Origin: Bacillus thuringiensis
Lineage (GTDB): Bacteria; Bacillota; Bacilli; Bacillales; Bacillaceae_G
Length of the DNA: 64,000 nt
Direction: 5' to 3'
Assembly (NCBI RefSeq): GCF_001182785.1
Contig: NZ_CP012099.1
Span: 3,594,501 to 3,658,500 of the forward strand
Every line of letters begins with the position of its first letter. Positions within the stretch are counted from its first letter, which is position 1. The notes below the pieces were generated by a model. It was not told where the DNA came from. It did not search any database and worked only from the letters and a program-made list of their open reading frames with translations. Both the position numbers and the translations under genes were made by a program. Below, one piece after another: positions 1 through 9,029 of this stretch.

Positions 1-86
1 TACAAAATCGAAAGTATAACTGTAAATAAGATGAGTATGGGTGCTATACATAATATAGTTACTGGTACTGCATTTGTTTTCTGCAT
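1..86 (-). CDS. Iron-siderophore ABC permease (FecCD-like), N-terminus only
   Basis: Reading leftward from an ATG at 86-84, 28 codons stay open to the window edge. They begin MQKTNAVPVT and run into a hydrophobic stretch (ILCIAPILILFTVILSIL) typical of the first membrane helix of a FecCD permease. An AAGGTG ribosome binding site lies about 11 bases upstream, and the gene starts 27 bases after the substrate-binding protein gene on the same strand, which is the usual binding protein-permease order. The rest lies outside the window, so the family call is an inference from the helix and the context. Confidence 0.6.
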   Translation of the reverse strand, partial: MQKTNAVPVTILCIAPILILFTVILSIL

Positions 87-113
87 ATCATTCAACGCAC
101 CTTACTTATTGTA

Positions 114-1079
114 TTATTTAGATAAATTTTTCACTGCTTCTTTTAAGAATGCTGTTTTACTCCAAGCTGTACCACCTTGTGCCATTGGGTCTACAACATT
201 TACAAATACTTTCTTTTCTTTCGCAGCGTTCATACTTTGCCAAATTGGATTATTTTCAATGTCTTCTAGCACTTTCGGTTTATTATTTTCACTTGCCTCG
301 TATTGTAAGAAGATATAATCAGGATTAACTTCAGCTAATTTTTCTAAAGAAATTTTTTCTTGTGCTTTTACCGTTTTAAGTTGTTCTGGAGCAGTTAGTC
401 CAAGATCTTTATAAATTACGGGGTTAAAGTATACTCCTTCTGGGTATAGGAATAAGTCATTTGCTCTTAGTCTAATGACAAGTACTTTTTTATCTTTTAA
501 CTTATCTCCTAGTTTTGCTTTTGCTTTTTCAGCATCCGAATTGTAGTCTTTAATAATTTTTTCTGCTTTATCTTTTTTACCAGTTAATTCTCCCATTAAC
601 TTTAAGTTATCTTCCCAATTTGTTGAAACGTGTGATACCGGGAATGTAGGAGCTACTTTCGTAAACTTTTCAGCTGTTTCTGCTGGGAATTTCGTACTTG
701 ATGTAATAACGTCTGGTTTTAATTGAAGTAATGTTTCGAAATTTGGTTCCATTTTCTCACCAACAGATTTCGCACCTTCTAAATCTTTCTCAAGATACTT
801 CGGTAATTTACCACCCACAGTAATGGCACCAACTGGTTTAATTCCAAGTACTGCCGCATCTTCCATTGACTCTAAACTAGCTGTCGCAATTTTATCTACT
901 TTTGCTGGCACTGTATATTCTTTACCTAAATATGTAATTTTTCGCTTTTCATCTTTTTTCGTTTCCGTAGCTTTCGTCTGTTGTTTTTGCTCGCCTGAAG
1001 TTTTATCCGTACTATTACATGCCGCTAAACCTACACTTAAAACTGTAACCATCCCTAAAGTAAATAATTTCTTGTTCAT
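114..1079 (-). CDS. Iron-siderophore ABC transporter substrate-binding lipoprotein
   Basis: A 321-residue lipoprotein expected to bind a ferric siderophore outside the membrane and deliver it to an ABC permease. The N-terminus is a lipoprotein signal with lipobox LAAC (Cys at about residue 21) followed by a charged K/T/E-rich linker. The body has the periplasmic-binding-protein type III pattern: a first lobe with a KPDVI motif, a long connecting helix and a second lobe with VNPDYIFLQ. It looks like the YfiY/FeuA/FhuD-type family; the ligand cannot be read from the sequence. Twin Fur boxes lie upstream and a permease gene begins 27 bases downstream, so it should be induced by iron starvation. 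Confidence 0.88.
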   Translation of the reverse strand: MNKKLFTLGMVTVLSVGLAACNSTDKTSGEQKQQTKATETKKDEKRKITYLGKEYTVPAKVDKIATASLESMEDAAVLGIKPVGAITVGGKLPKYLEKDLEGAKSVGEKMEPNFETLLQLKPDVITSSTKFPAETAEKFTKVAPTFPVSHVSTNWEDNLKLMGELTGKKDKAEKIIKDYNSDAEKAKAKLGDKLKDKKVLVIRLRANDLFLYPEGVYFNPVIYKDLGLTAPEQLKTVKAQEKISLEKLAEVNPDYIFLQYEASENNKPKVLEDIENNPIWQSMNAAKEKKVFVNVVDPMAQGGTAWSKTAFLKEAVKNLSK

Positions 1080-1238
1080 CTTTATATGTCTCCTCTCGAA
1101 TTTTCAAACTATATTCTCAATAAAATTTAACTATATGAATCTTGTCCCATATATATATTTCATTAGATTAATAATTTTATCCAGAACTCATTCTCGTTCA
1201 CTTCCCCTAGACTATAATTCTTTTACACCTTCATCATT

Positions 1239-1269
1239 TGATAATCATTTTCACTGATAATGATTATCG
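1239..1269 (-). promoter_or_regulatory. Tandem Fur boxes of the iron-siderophore operon
   Basis: TGATAATGATTATCG at 1255-1269 matches the 7-1-7 Fur consensus (TGATAAT-N-ATTATCA) at all but the last base. TGATAATCATTTTCA at 1239-1253 matches it with one mismatch. The pair lies 160-190 bases upstream of the binding-protein start, which implies a leader of 100 bases or more. Direct sequence match; regulation by Fur is inferred. Confidence 0.85.
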
Positions 1270-1333
1270 TTACTAAGTATATATTTAATATAGAATTATT
1301 TCAAGAATGATTTGAAAAATTTTAACAAACTGA

Positions 1334-1380
1334 ATAAAAAAAGAAGTATCCACCTAATATTAGGGAGATACTTCTTTTTT
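1334..1380 (-). terminator. Rho-independent terminator after exoA
   Basis: The inverted repeat AAAAGAAGTATC / GATACTTCTTTT encloses a loop of about 16 bases and overlaps the exoA stop codon. The minus-strand stem is followed by a run of T. Confidence 0.85.
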
Positions 1381-2137
1381 AGAAATTTATATGTAATTCA
1401 ACTGGACAATGGTCTGACCCCATTACTTCACTATTAATTTTCACTTCTGTTATTTGGTCTTTCATTCTTTCCGAAACACAAAAATAATCTAAACGCCATC
1501 CAATATTTTTTGCTCTCGCTCCCATCCGATACGACCACCACGAATATGCACCTTCCTGATTAGGATAAAGATAACGATACGTATCAACAAACCCTTCTTC
1601 TAAAATACATGTAAATTTCTCTCGTTCCTCATCAGAGAATCCAGGGTTTTTACGATTACTTTTTGGATTTTTTAAATCGATTTCTTTATGAGCAACATTT
1701 AAGTCTCCACAAAAAATAACTGGTTTTTTCTCATCTAATCGTTTGATATATGACCTGAAATCATCTTCCCATTTCATTCTGTAATCTAATCTTTCTAATC
1801 CACGTTTTGAATTTGGTGTATACAACGTTATCATGTAAAAATCTTCGAATTCTAAAGTAATAAGTCGCCCTTCTTGGTCATGCTCTTCAATGCCTAAACC
1901 ATATGTAACTGAAAGCGGTTCTTTTTTCGAAAAAATAGCTGTTCCTGAATATCCTTTTTTCACAGCATAATTCCAGTATGTATAATATCCCTCTAGATTT
2001 AAATCAATTTGCCCTTCTTGTAATTTAATCTCTTGTAGACAAAATATATCAGCACTTGATTCCTCAAGATATTCCAAAAATCCACCTTTTGCGATAACTG
2101 CTCGCAAACCATTTACATTCCATGAAATTAACTTCAC
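1379..2137 (-). CDS. exoA: Exodeoxyribonuclease III / AP endonuclease
   Basis: A 252-residue enzyme of the exonuclease-endonuclease-phosphatase fold that cuts DNA at abasic sites and trims 3' blocking ends during base excision repair. Visible motifs, in order: LQEIKLQ (metal-binding Glu), [15 protein letters not shown] (catalytic Asp and Asn) and the C-terminal GSDHCPV with the catalytic His. Length fits the B. subtilis ExoA / E. coli XthA family. It is divergent from the ada-ogt-alkA operon, which fits a local group of repair genes. A terminator overlaps its stop codon, so it appears monocistronic. Confidence 0.95.
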   Translation of the reverse strand: MKLISWNVNGLRAVIAKGGFLEYLEESSADIFCLQEIKLQEGQIDLNLEGYYTYWNYAVKKGYSGTAIFSKKEPLSVTYGLGIEEHDQEGRLITLEFEDFYMITLYTPNSKRGLERLDYRMKWEDDFRSYIKRLDEKKPVIFCGDLNVAHKEIDLKNPKSNRKNPGFSDEEREKFTCILEEGFVDTYRYLYPNQEGAYSWWSYRMGARAKNIGWRLDYFCVSERMKDQITEVKINSEVMGSDHCPVELHINF

Positions 2138-2233
2138 TTTTAGCCCTCCTCTTGATGTTTATTTCCAAATTTCATGCTATCACAAAATAGAAAAACAATC
2201 ATATTTCCACCTTTGTAATCTTGCTCTTACATT

Positions 2234-2249
2234 TATGAATACATACATA
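2234..2249. promoter_or_regulatory. Exact match to the PlcR box upstream of the ada operon
   Basis: TATGAATACATACATA fits the palindromic PlcR consensus TATGNAN4TNCATA at every fixed position. It lies 43 bases before the adaA TTG start and just upstream of a plausible -10 (TATACT, 2266-2271). PlcR control of alkylation repair is not something I know to be established, and a chance match is possible. Confidence 0.4.
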
Positions 2250-2291
2250 CGCACTTTATTCAGGTTATACTAACTTCAGAGGTGATGTTCT

Positions 2292-2888
2292 TTGCACAAT
2301 GAAGGAGTTACATTAACAAATGAGTATTGGCAAGCAATTATTCATAATGATTCTTCCTATGATAGCAAATTCTTTTATGCTGTGAAATCAACTGGAATCT
2401 TTTGCAGACCATCATGCAAATCAAGAATACCGAATAGAAACAATGTACGAATTTTTCATCATGCGGAACAAGCATTAAGTGAAAACTTTCGCCCGTGCAA
2501 ACGTTGTAAGCCAAACGGGATCACTTTGCCTAATGAAGAGTGGGTAGAACAAATTAAAGACTATATCGAAAAGCATTATGACGAATCCTTAACTCTCGAC
2601 ATGCTTGCGGAAATGTGTCACGGTAGCCCTTTTCATTTGCAGCGTACTTTCAAAAAAATAATAGGGCTAACTCCTATAGAATATATACAACAATTCAGGG
2701 TTCTTAAAGCAACCGAATACCTTTTACACACAAATCAATCTATTAAAGAAATTAGTACTGCTGTCGGGATAGAAAACCCAGAGTATTTCGCAACTTTATT
2801 TAAAAAGAAAGCCGGATTTACTCCTACTGAATATCGAAAAAAGAACGAAATGAAAGAGGGATACGATAATGAATTCCTACAAAAATAA
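2292..2888 (+). CDS. adaA: AdaA-type methylphosphotriester-DNA methyltransferase and activator
   Basis: A 198-residue sensor and activator of the adaptive response to methylating agents. The N-terminal Ada zinc domain (about residues 10-75) has the four-cysteine pattern CRPSC...CKRC. The first, Cys38, is at the same number as the methyl-accepting Cys38 of E. coli Ada. Residues of about 95-190 form an AraC-type double helix-turn-helix. As in B. subtilis, the O6-methylguanine methyltransferase domain is a separate gene. The start is TTG at 2292, set by an AGAGGTGAT ribosome binding site. The next gene overlaps its end by 20 bases, so the three repair genes are translationally coupled. Confidence 0.92.
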   Translation: MHNEGVTLTNEYWQAIIHNDSSYDSKFFYAVKSTGIFCRPSCKSRIPNRNNVRIFHHAEQALSENFRPCKRCKPNGITLPNEEWVEQIKDYIEKHYDESLTLDMLAEMCHGSPFHLQRTFKKIIGLTPIEYIQQFRVLKATEYLLHTNQSIKEISTAVGIENPEYFATLFKKKAGFTPTEYRKKNEMKEGYDNEFLQK

Positions 2889-3399
2889 TTATATATATTG
2901 GACGCTACTTACACATAAGAATTGGCGATTTCATATTGCTGCAACTGAAAATGGACTATGTTTCATTGGATCACAAGATGAAAACTTTGAAGAATTAAAT
3001 ATATGGGCTAGAAAAAAACTGCCCCAACATATATTGATCCATAGTCCAGATTACTTGCAAATATATACGAAAGAAGTTATCGAGTATTTAGAAAACAAGC
3101 GAGAAACTTTTACATTCCCTATCGATGCTTATGGAACTAATTTTCAATTATCTGTTTGGAATACGGTACGTGAAATTCCTTATGGAAAGACATATTCTTA
3201 TACAGAAATTGCTGAAAGAATTCAAAAACCTACAGCTGTGCGCGCCGTTGCTTCCGCTATTGCTGCTAACCCTCTTCTTATTACAATTCCTTGTCACCGC
3301 GTTATTGGGAAGAGTGGGAAACTAACCGGATTTAGGGGTGGATTAGACATGAAGAAAAAATTGCTTGCATTAGAAAAATTGCAGGTGGAATTCATATGA
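2869..3399 (+). CDS. ogt: Methylated-DNA-[protein]-cysteine S-methyltransferase
   Basis: A 176-residue suicide repair protein that takes the methyl group from O6-methylguanine onto its own cysteine. The signature PCHRVIG is present, with the acceptor Cys at about residue 142, preceded by the DNA-binding helix-turn-helix (IPYGKTYSYTEIA, RAVASAIAANP). It corresponds to AdaB/Ogt of Bacillus. The ATG has a good AGAGGG site inside the end of adaA, and its stop overlaps the alkA start as ATGA. Confidence 0.94.
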   Translation: MNSYKNNYIYWTLLTHKNWRFHIAATENGLCFIGSQDENFEELNIWARKKLPQHILIHSPDYLQIYTKEVIEYLENKRETFTFPIDAYGTNFQLSVWNTVREIPYGKTYSYTEIAERIQKPTAVRAVASAIAANPLLITIPCHRVIGKSGKLTGFRGGLDMKKKLLALEKLQVEFI

Positions 3400-4307
3400 C
3401 AGCAGAATATAATAGCGCATTATCTGTAGCAGTTCCGAAAGAATTTTGTTTCCAAGAAAATTTACGCTATCTATCACGTTCGAACAATGAATGTATGTTC
3501 CATATTGAAGACAACAAAATTTATAAAGTTATCCCTGTTCAAGATGTAAATCCTTTAGTTGAAATTAGTTTGAATACTGATGGCAATATTCAAATACGTT
3601 GTTTAGAAGAATCATATACATCTGAAAAATCGATACGTGAGGCTGTAGCCAACTATGTAAAAGAATGGTTTGATTTAACTACTGATTTAGCCCCTTTTTA
3701 TACATTAGCTAAACATGATTTACTCCTTCAAGGACCAATTGAACAATATTATGGCCTTCGTAATTTAGGTATTCCAGACTTATTTGAGGCACTTTCCTGG
3801 GGAATTATCGGTCAACAAATTAACCTAGCATATGCTTATACACTAAAAAGAAGATTAGTTGAGCAATTTGGAAGTTATGTAGAATGGGACGGTAGAAAAC
3901 ATTGGATTTTCCCATCACCTGAAACAATTGCAAATCTACATCTAGAAGATCTCCAACAATTAAAAATGACGACTAGAAAATGTGAATATTTAATCGGTAT
4001 TGCGAAGCTTATTACAGAGAGAAAACTGTCAAAAGAGGAGTTACTACAAACACAAAATATAAAAATTGCTGAAAAACAGTTAACTGCTATCCATGGTATC
4101 GGCCCATGGACTGCCAACTATGTTTTAATGCGTTGTTTAAGATTTCCTTCAGCTTTTCCAATTGATGATGTTGGTCTGCATAATGCAATTAAATTTATAA
4201 TAGGCTCCGAAAATAAACCGACTAAAAATGAAATAAAAGATTTTGCAGCAAACTGGGCTAATTGGGAGTCTTATGCGACTTTTTATTTGTGGCGAGTACT
4301 ATATTAA
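3396..4307 (+). CDS. alkA: DNA-3-methyladenine glycosylase II
   Basis: A 303-residue base-excision glycosylase that removes N3- and N7-alkylated purines. The helix-hairpin-helix motif (LTAIHGIGPWTANYV) is followed by the catalytic aspartate region FPIDDVGL, and the substrate pocket segment ALSWGIIGQQIN is visible. Length is right for the AlkA family with its extra N-terminal domain. It is the last gene of the ada-ogt-alkA unit (4-base overlap, AGGTGG site) and is followed by a bidirectional terminator shared with pepT. Confidence 0.93.
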   Translation: MTAEYNSALSVAVPKEFCFQENLRYLSRSNNECMFHIEDNKIYKVIPVQDVNPLVEISLNTDGNIQIRCLEESYTSEKSIREAVANYVKEWFDLTTDLAPFYTLAKHDLLLQGPIEQYYGLRNLGIPDLFEALSWGIIGQQINLAYAYTLKRRLVEQFGSYVEWDGRKHWIFPSPETIANLHLEDLQQLKMTTRKCEYLIGIAKLITERKLSKEELLQTQNIKIAEKQLTAIHGIGPWTANYVLMRCLRFPSAFPIDDVGLHNAIKFIIGSENKPTKNEIKDFAANWANWESYATFYLWRVLY

Positions 4308-4347
4308 AAGAACCAAGTAGCACATTCGTACTACTTGGTTCTTTTTT
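4306..4347. terminator. Bidirectional terminator between alkA and pepT
   Basis: AAAGAACCAAGTAG / CTACTTGGTTCTTT is a perfect 14-base stem with a 10-base loop and T runs on both strands, between convergent genes. Confidence 0.9.
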
Positions 4348-5578
4348 AAGCTTGCTCCTCAAAACGTCTTGCAATTTCTACAATAACTTGAACAGCTTTT
4401 TCCATAGTATCTACCGAAACATACTCAAATTTACCGTGATAGTTTTCACCACCAGTGAAAATATTCGGCGTCGGTAATCCCATATATGATAATTGTGATC
4501 CATCTGTACCTCCGCGAATCGGGTGAATATTTGGTTCAATATCTAAACTTTTCATTGCTTCATATGCAATATCAACAATTTCTCTTACCGGTTCAATTTT
4601 TTCCAGCATGTTATAGTATTGATCATTCATTTCTAAAACGACTGCATCTTCGCCATACTTTTCTTGCATATTCTTCACAATATTTTTAACGTTATTTTTA
4701 CGCGCTTCAAAATTTTCACGATCAAAGTCTCGAATAATATAATACGCTTTACTTTGCTCAACATCACCATTTAAAGAAAGTAAGTGATAGAATCCTTCAT
4801 AGCCTTCTGTATATTCTGGTGCCTCTTCTACTGATAAATACCCGTTAAACTCCATAGCCAGTTTAGTTGCATTGCGCATTTTATTTTTCGCTGTTCCAGG
4901 ATGTGTATTCGTTCCGTTAAACGTTAACTTAGCACCTGCAGCATTAAAACTTTCATACTCTAAACCACCTAATGGACCTCCATCCATCGTATAAGCGAAT
5001 GATGCACCAAACGCCGCTACATCAAAATGCGCTGGCCCACGACCAATTTCTTCATCCGGTGTAAATGCTACTCTTATTTTCCCGTGCTTAATTTGCGGAT
5101 TATGTATTAAATAGTTCATTGCAACCATAATTTCTGTAAGACCAGCTTTATCATCTGCTCCTAGAAGTGTTGTACCATCAGTTGTAATAATGGTATGTCC
5201 TTTATATGATGGTAATTCTGGGAACTGCTCTGGTGTTAGCACAACATTTAGTTCTTCATTTAACGTAATTGCATTACCATCAAAATTTTCATGAATTTGT
5301 GGTTTGACGTTTTTCCCCGTAAAGTCTGTTGCCGTATCTAAATGAGCTAAAAATCCGATTACAGGAACATCCTTGTCCGTATTAGCTGGAAGTGTTGCCA
5401 TTACATAGCCATTATCATCCATCGTTACTTCTGTTAACCCAATTTCTTTTAGCTCTTCCACTAATAACTTACCAAACTCAATTTGTCCTGGTGTTGTTGG
5501 TACTGTATTGCTTTCTTCATTTGATTGCGTATCAATTTTTACATATCTCGTAAATCTTTCAATAAGTTCTTGTTTCAA
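4346..5578 (-). CDS. pepT: Peptidase T (tripeptide aminopeptidase)
   Basis: A dinuclear-zinc M20 family exopeptidase that removes the N-terminal residue of tripeptides in the cytoplasm. The ligand and catalytic motifs are all there: [28 protein letters not shown] and, near the end, [11 protein letters not shown] chose the TTG at 5578 (protein MKQELIERF, 410 residues, the usual PepT length) because the ATG two codons earlier sits only about 3 bases from the GGGAG ribosome binding site. It stands alone. Confidence 0.94.
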   Translation of the reverse strand: MKQELIERFTRYVKIDTQSNEESNTVPTTPGQIEFGKLLVEELKEIGLTEVTMDDNGYVMATLPANTDKDVPVIGFLAHLDTATDFTGKNVKPQIHENFDGNAITLNEELNVVLTPEQFPELPSYKGHTIITTDGTTLLGADDKAGLTEIMVAMNYLIHNPQIKHGKIRVAFTPDEEIGRGPAHFDVAAFGASFAYTMDGGPLGGLEYESFNAAGAKLTFNGTNTHPGTAKNKMRNATKLAMEFNGYLSVEEAPEYTEGYEGFYHLLSLNGDVEQSKAYYIIRDFDRENFEARKNNVKNIVKNMQEKYGEDAVVLEMNDQYYNMLEKIEPVREIVDIAYEAMKSLDIEPNIHPIRGGTDGSQLSYMGLPTPNIFTGGENYHGKFEYVSVDTMEKAVQVIVEIARRFEEQA

Positions 5579-5774
5579 GTTCATTCACTCCCTTTTATGT
5601 TTCTCTCTCCATTATAATCCTTAAAACGAAATATTTTAACTTTTTTGACTGTGAAGATGTATATTTCATTTGCATTGTTAACACATTTAAACAAATGATA
5701 AAAAGACATAATATTTGTACATTAAAACCGGAACAGGTAACATACATAATTATAAAATATGGGAGGTTTTAAAG

Positions 5775-6413
5775 ATGAGGCTAACTCTCTTTCGCTATTT
5801 TCTTTTTTTCTTAGGATTAATTTTCTTTGGCCTTGGAAACGCTCTTGCAGTCAAAGTTAAATTTCTAGGCTTGCACCCTTGGGAAGTTTTAAATATGGCT
5901 CTCTACCAAAAGTTTGGATGGACCATCGGTACGTGGAGTGTCATATGTGGGTTATGTCTCGTTCTAATATCTTTACTAGTAGATCGAAAATATATAAATG
6001 TGGGTACATTTTTGAATGCACTACTTATCGGTCCCATTATGGACTTTTTCTTACAATCAAACATGCTTCCAGACGCTAGTAATTATTTATGGATAAACTT
6101 ACTCATTTTATTTTCTGGTATTGCCATTACAGGTATCGGGGGAGGTATGTACGTTGCGGCTGGGATTGGCGCTGGCCCCCGTGATGGATTCATGCTTACT
6201 ATTTCCGACAAAACAGGACTTTCTATTAGCCGTGCTAGAATCATAGTAGAATGTATTGTACTAGTTATTGGATTTATGCTAGGAGGTCCTGTTTTCATCG
6301 TAACTTTTCTGTACACCTTTATTCAAAGTCCAATCTTTCAGCAAGCATTTAAGATGTTTCAAACACTTTTACATACTTTACATAACAAAAAGAAAATTAG
6401 TGAACATATTTAA
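5775..6413 (+). CDS. YczE/YitT-type multi-helix membrane protein
   Basis: An integral membrane protein of about 212 residues with five or six hydrophobic segments (about residues 5-25, 45-65, 70-90, 100-125, 130-145, 165-190). Conserved-looking pieces are LGLHPWEVLN, GIGGGMYVAAGIGAGPRDG and a C-terminal basic tail. This pattern is that of the YczE-like branch of the YitT family, whose B. subtilis member is linked to surfactin production by an unknown mechanism. The start at 5775 is set by GGGAGG nine bases upstream; an earlier in-frame start at 5715 has no site. It stands alone with a terminator behind it. Confidence 0.75.
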   Translation: MRLTLFRYFLFFLGLIFFGLGNALAVKVKFLGLHPWEVLNMALYQKFGWTIGTWSVICGLCLVLISLLVDRKYINVGTFLNALLIGPIMDFFLQSNMLPDASNYLWINLLILFSGIAITGIGGGMYVAAGIGAGPRDGFMLTISDKTGLSISRARIIVECIVLVIGFMLGGPVFIVTFLYTFIQSPIFQQAFKMFQTLLHTLHNKKKISEHI

Positions 6414-6437
6414 AGTACAGCTTAATACAAATAAATT

Positions 6438-6478
6438 CACCCTATTTACGACTCTCACCGCAAATAGGGTGTTTCTGT
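6438..6478 (+). terminator. Terminator after the YczE-like gene
   Basis: CACCCTATTT / AAATAGGGTG stem with a 14-base loop, followed by TTTCTGTTTTT on the plus strand. Confidence 0.75.
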
Positions 6479-6505
6479 TTTTATCTCGCAATTTAAGAAT
6501 ATATA

Positions 6506-6823
6506 CTACTCATTTACAATAAAAGTATATACATCATCATGAATACAGCCATTTACTTTAATCACATACTTCCCAGGTTTATTAAAACTAATTGTGTATT
6601 TATTTAACTGAATTGCTTCTTTATCTCCAGAAAGAATATCAATGCTTCTGCCACTTAATACATACAATTCACTTAGGTTCATCGTTACATCAATTGTATT
6701 AAAATTTTCCACTTTCACTTGCTGTGCTTCCGCAACGCTTACACTTGGTTCTAAAAACAGTAGTCCACTTAATCCAATTGTCCCCGCCAAAGCAACTCCC
6801 GCAAACTTTTTAATCTGTTTCAT
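6506..6823 (-). CDS. Small secreted protein, unknown function
   Basis: A 105-residue protein with a clear signal peptide (KQIKK basic start, hydrophobic core, likely cleavage after AEA near residue 33). The mature part of about 70 residues alternates polar and hydrophobic residues with many Ile, Val and Lys, which suggests a small beta-rich fold. It has one Cys (VNGCIHDD). The ATG has a strong TAAGGAGGTC ribosome binding site. I do not recognise the family. It is a single gene, and the upstream region carries no obvious known operator. Confidence 0.65.
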   Translation of the reverse strand: MKQIKKFAGVALAGTIGLSGLLFLEPSVSVAEAQQVKVENFNTIDVTMNLSELYVLSGRSIDILSGDKEAIQLNKYTISFNKPGKYVIKVNGCIHDDVYTFIVNE

Positions 6824-7144
6824 TACAATGACCTCCTTATAGATTTTGCGTAAAGGTGATGTCCCCCCTTACACCACAAAGCCTATATGTAATGAAATGA
6901 AAAGTAAACGGGGACTGTAAGACAAAATTCTACATCTTTTTCTCCTATTGAATATAAATCCAACGTTTGGAGTTTTGACATATTTAAAATTGTTTCCCTA
7001 AACCAATTTCCCCATAATTTATTCAAATACTGAATAATTACTTATTGATTTAACATTCTAAAAATAGTTGATAAAGATGCTTTCTATTCAAAAAAAGACT
7101 TTGCTATAAAAGTAACTTTTACAACAAAATCCATGCACCTAATT
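6824..7144. other. Intergenic region, no gene seen
   Basis: About 320 AT-rich bases between the small secreted gene and the phosphatase gene (both minus strand). It must hold the promoter of the secreted gene. I see no open frame, convincing terminator or known operator. Confidence 0.5.
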
Positions 7145-7720
7145 TTATTCCGCTTTCCATAATCTCTCTACATTCATTAATTGTTCTTCTTTAAACTCCA
7201 TCTTATATATATCCGGTTTTGACGTATTCATTAAAAATTCAAAACCATATTGTTTATCAAAATAGTTCATCATTACTGTCATGACAAGCCCATGTGTACC
7301 AATTACAATTTTGTGTCCTTGAAAATCCATTAAGATTTCTTTTAATACTTTCACTACTCTTCTCTGGCAATCTGCATACGACTCTCCTTCCGTTCTTGCA
7401 AAATCCGGATTAGAGAACATCTTCTGTACAAGTGGATACACCTCTTTGTCTGATATAACCTGATCCTCACTTAAAAACATACACTCTTTAAGATTTTCAT
7501 ATACTACTATTTCTTTTTCATGGAAATTAGCTGACTCCTCTATCGTTAACATAGCCCGATTATAGGGACTGGAAATAAAAGTATCAATTCTCTCCGCTTT
7601 TAATATATCATTTACTCTACGGGCATCCATATGTCCCTTCTCAGTTAACCCGCGCATTCTTTCATTTCCTTCTAGTTTTAGTGATTCACCATGTCTAACC
7701 ATATAAATATATGTGCTCAT
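7145..7720 (-). CDS. Histidine phosphatase superfamily protein
   Basis: A 191-residue protein of the phosphoglycerate-mutase-like histidine phosphatase fold. The catalytic RHGE is at residues 9-12 (VRHGES). The acid/base region and the second catalytic histidine appear as IGTHGLVM near residue 145, and GLTEKG is the usual third motif. The substrate is not predictable; relatives act on small phosphorylated metabolites or phosphoproteins. The start has an AAGGAG site. The alpha/beta hydrolase gene ends about 80 bases upstream on the same strand. Confidence 0.85.
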   Translation of the reverse strand: MSTYIYMVRHGESLKLEGNERMRGLTEKGHMDARRVNDILKAERIDTFISSPYNRAMLTIEESANFHEKEIVVYENLKECMFLSEDQVISDKEVYPLVQKMFSNPDFARTEGESYADCQRRVVKVLKEILMDFQGHKIVIGTHGLVMTVMMNYFDKQYGFEFLMNTSKPDIYKMEFKEEQLMNVERLWKAE

Positions 7721-7803
7721 AATTTCTCCTTAAAATTGTTTATTAGTTAATAAATCACGTTCATTTATCCCATTTCAACACTTAAGCGTAATACTAAAAT
7801 ACT

Positions 7804-8619
7804 TTATAAAACGTGCTGATTTGTTCGTCTAATCCATTCTCCTACTAAACTTTCAAATAATTCAGGTTGTTCAATTTGCAAATTATGCCCTGCCATATCT
7901 AACACTGCTAATGTTGCCCTTGGATATTCTTCAATAATTTCTATAATATTTTGATAACCTACTGATATATCTTGTCTTCCAGTCAGTAAAAGAACGGGCT
8001 TTTCATATTTTTCACGCTGAAAATCCATAGTAAGAGAGTAATTCTTTTGCAACCTTTCAATAAATTCATAATTAGCAACATCTAACCCAGGCTTAATTTC
8101 TTCTTTAAATCGCGTATATGTATATTGATTTGCTATTACAGCTAACTCACAAAATTCCTCTCTTTCCGTGGAAGTAAGCGTATTTAAAAATTCCTCATCT
8201 TGTACAATTACCTGTTTATCTGGAAGAATCCTTTTTTCTGGCTCCGCTACAACAACAGGACATACTAATAGTAATCCGCTAACTCTCTCAAACATCTTTG
8301 TAAGTATACCTTTGGCTAAATAGCCTCCATATGATTCTCCTATTAATAAAAATTTTTCAGTAGAAATGATTTCCTCAATAAATGTGATAAGCACTTCTAC
8401 TATACGATCTGAACTATTTACCCAATTTGGAGCATTCGATTTTCCCATACCAGGTAAATCAATATATATTCGCTTATAACCTTCATATTTCTGAAATACT
8501 GATTCCATACATTTCATCATTAACCTATGGTCAGGGGAGCAGCCATGTATGATAATGACCGGTTTACCCTCTCCCACAATTTCATAGTATATTTCTGCAT
8601 CTTTAATTCGATATATCAT
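7804..8619 (-). CDS. Alpha/beta hydrolase
   Basis: A 271-residue cytoplasmic alpha/beta-fold hydrolase. Seen motifs: oxyanion-hole HGCSPDH, nucleophile elbow GESYGG (Ser), acid in TGRQDIS and the catalytic His in AGHNLQIEQP near the C-terminus. These place it in the large prolyl-aminopeptidase/haloperoxidase-like group, and a particular substrate cannot be inferred. The ATG has a strong AGGGAGGG site. The same-strand neighbour downstream is a histidine phosphatase, 83 bases away, so the two could be co-transcribed. Confidence 0.85.
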   Translation of the reverse strand: MIYRIKDAEIYYEIVGEGKPVIIIHGCSPDHRLMMKCMESVFQKYEGYKRIYIDLPGMGKSNAPNWVNSSDRIVEVLITFIEEIISTEKFLLIGESYGGYLAKGILTKMFERVSGLLLVCPVVVAEPEKRILPDKQVIVQDEEFLNTLTSTEREEFCELAVIANQYTYTRFKEEIKPGLDVANYEFIERLQKNYSLTMDFQREKYEKPVLLLTGRQDISVGYQNIIEIIEEYPRATLAVLDMAGHNLQIEQPELFESLVGEWIRRTNQHVL

Positions 8620-9029
8620 AAGAAACCCTCCCTATTTAGTGGCAATACTATCTACTCTGTAAGAATACACGTTCTTATTTTACATCCTTTCTCAACATTT
8701 TCACAAATGTTAATTTTCAGATTTTAAAAAATAAAAATCTCATATAAAAAAAGATCCTCATCATTTTATATGCAATTTTGCATCTCCACTTACAAATCAC
8801 TAAAAAAACTTTACAATTCAAAGGATGACTAAATATACAATTTCTATTTAAAGTCTTGATACCGTCTATACTATCAACCGAAATATTTTTTCAACTTTAA
8901 GAATACTTATACTCTTTAACACTTTCCTTATAAACATGATTTTTATAAGGAAATCTGATACAATTCTTAAATAATATTATTATGTATAGATATAACGAAC
9001 ATAGTGCATAATTAAAGAAGGTGATTTCA
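8620..9029. other. Divergent intergenic region
   Basis: About 410 AT-rich bases between the divergent hydrolase and GGDEF-EAL genes. It contains the near-PlcR palindrome at 8771-8786 and the ribosome binding site of the GGDEF gene. I found no open frame with a start signal. Confidence 0.5.
8771..8786. promoter_or_regulatory. One-mismatch PlcR box
   Basis: TATGCAATTTTGCATC matches TATGNAN4TNCATA at 9 of 10 fixed positions (the last base is C). It is 152 bases from the hydrolase start and about 245 from the GGDEF-EAL start. Weak evidence by itself. Confidence 0.3.
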
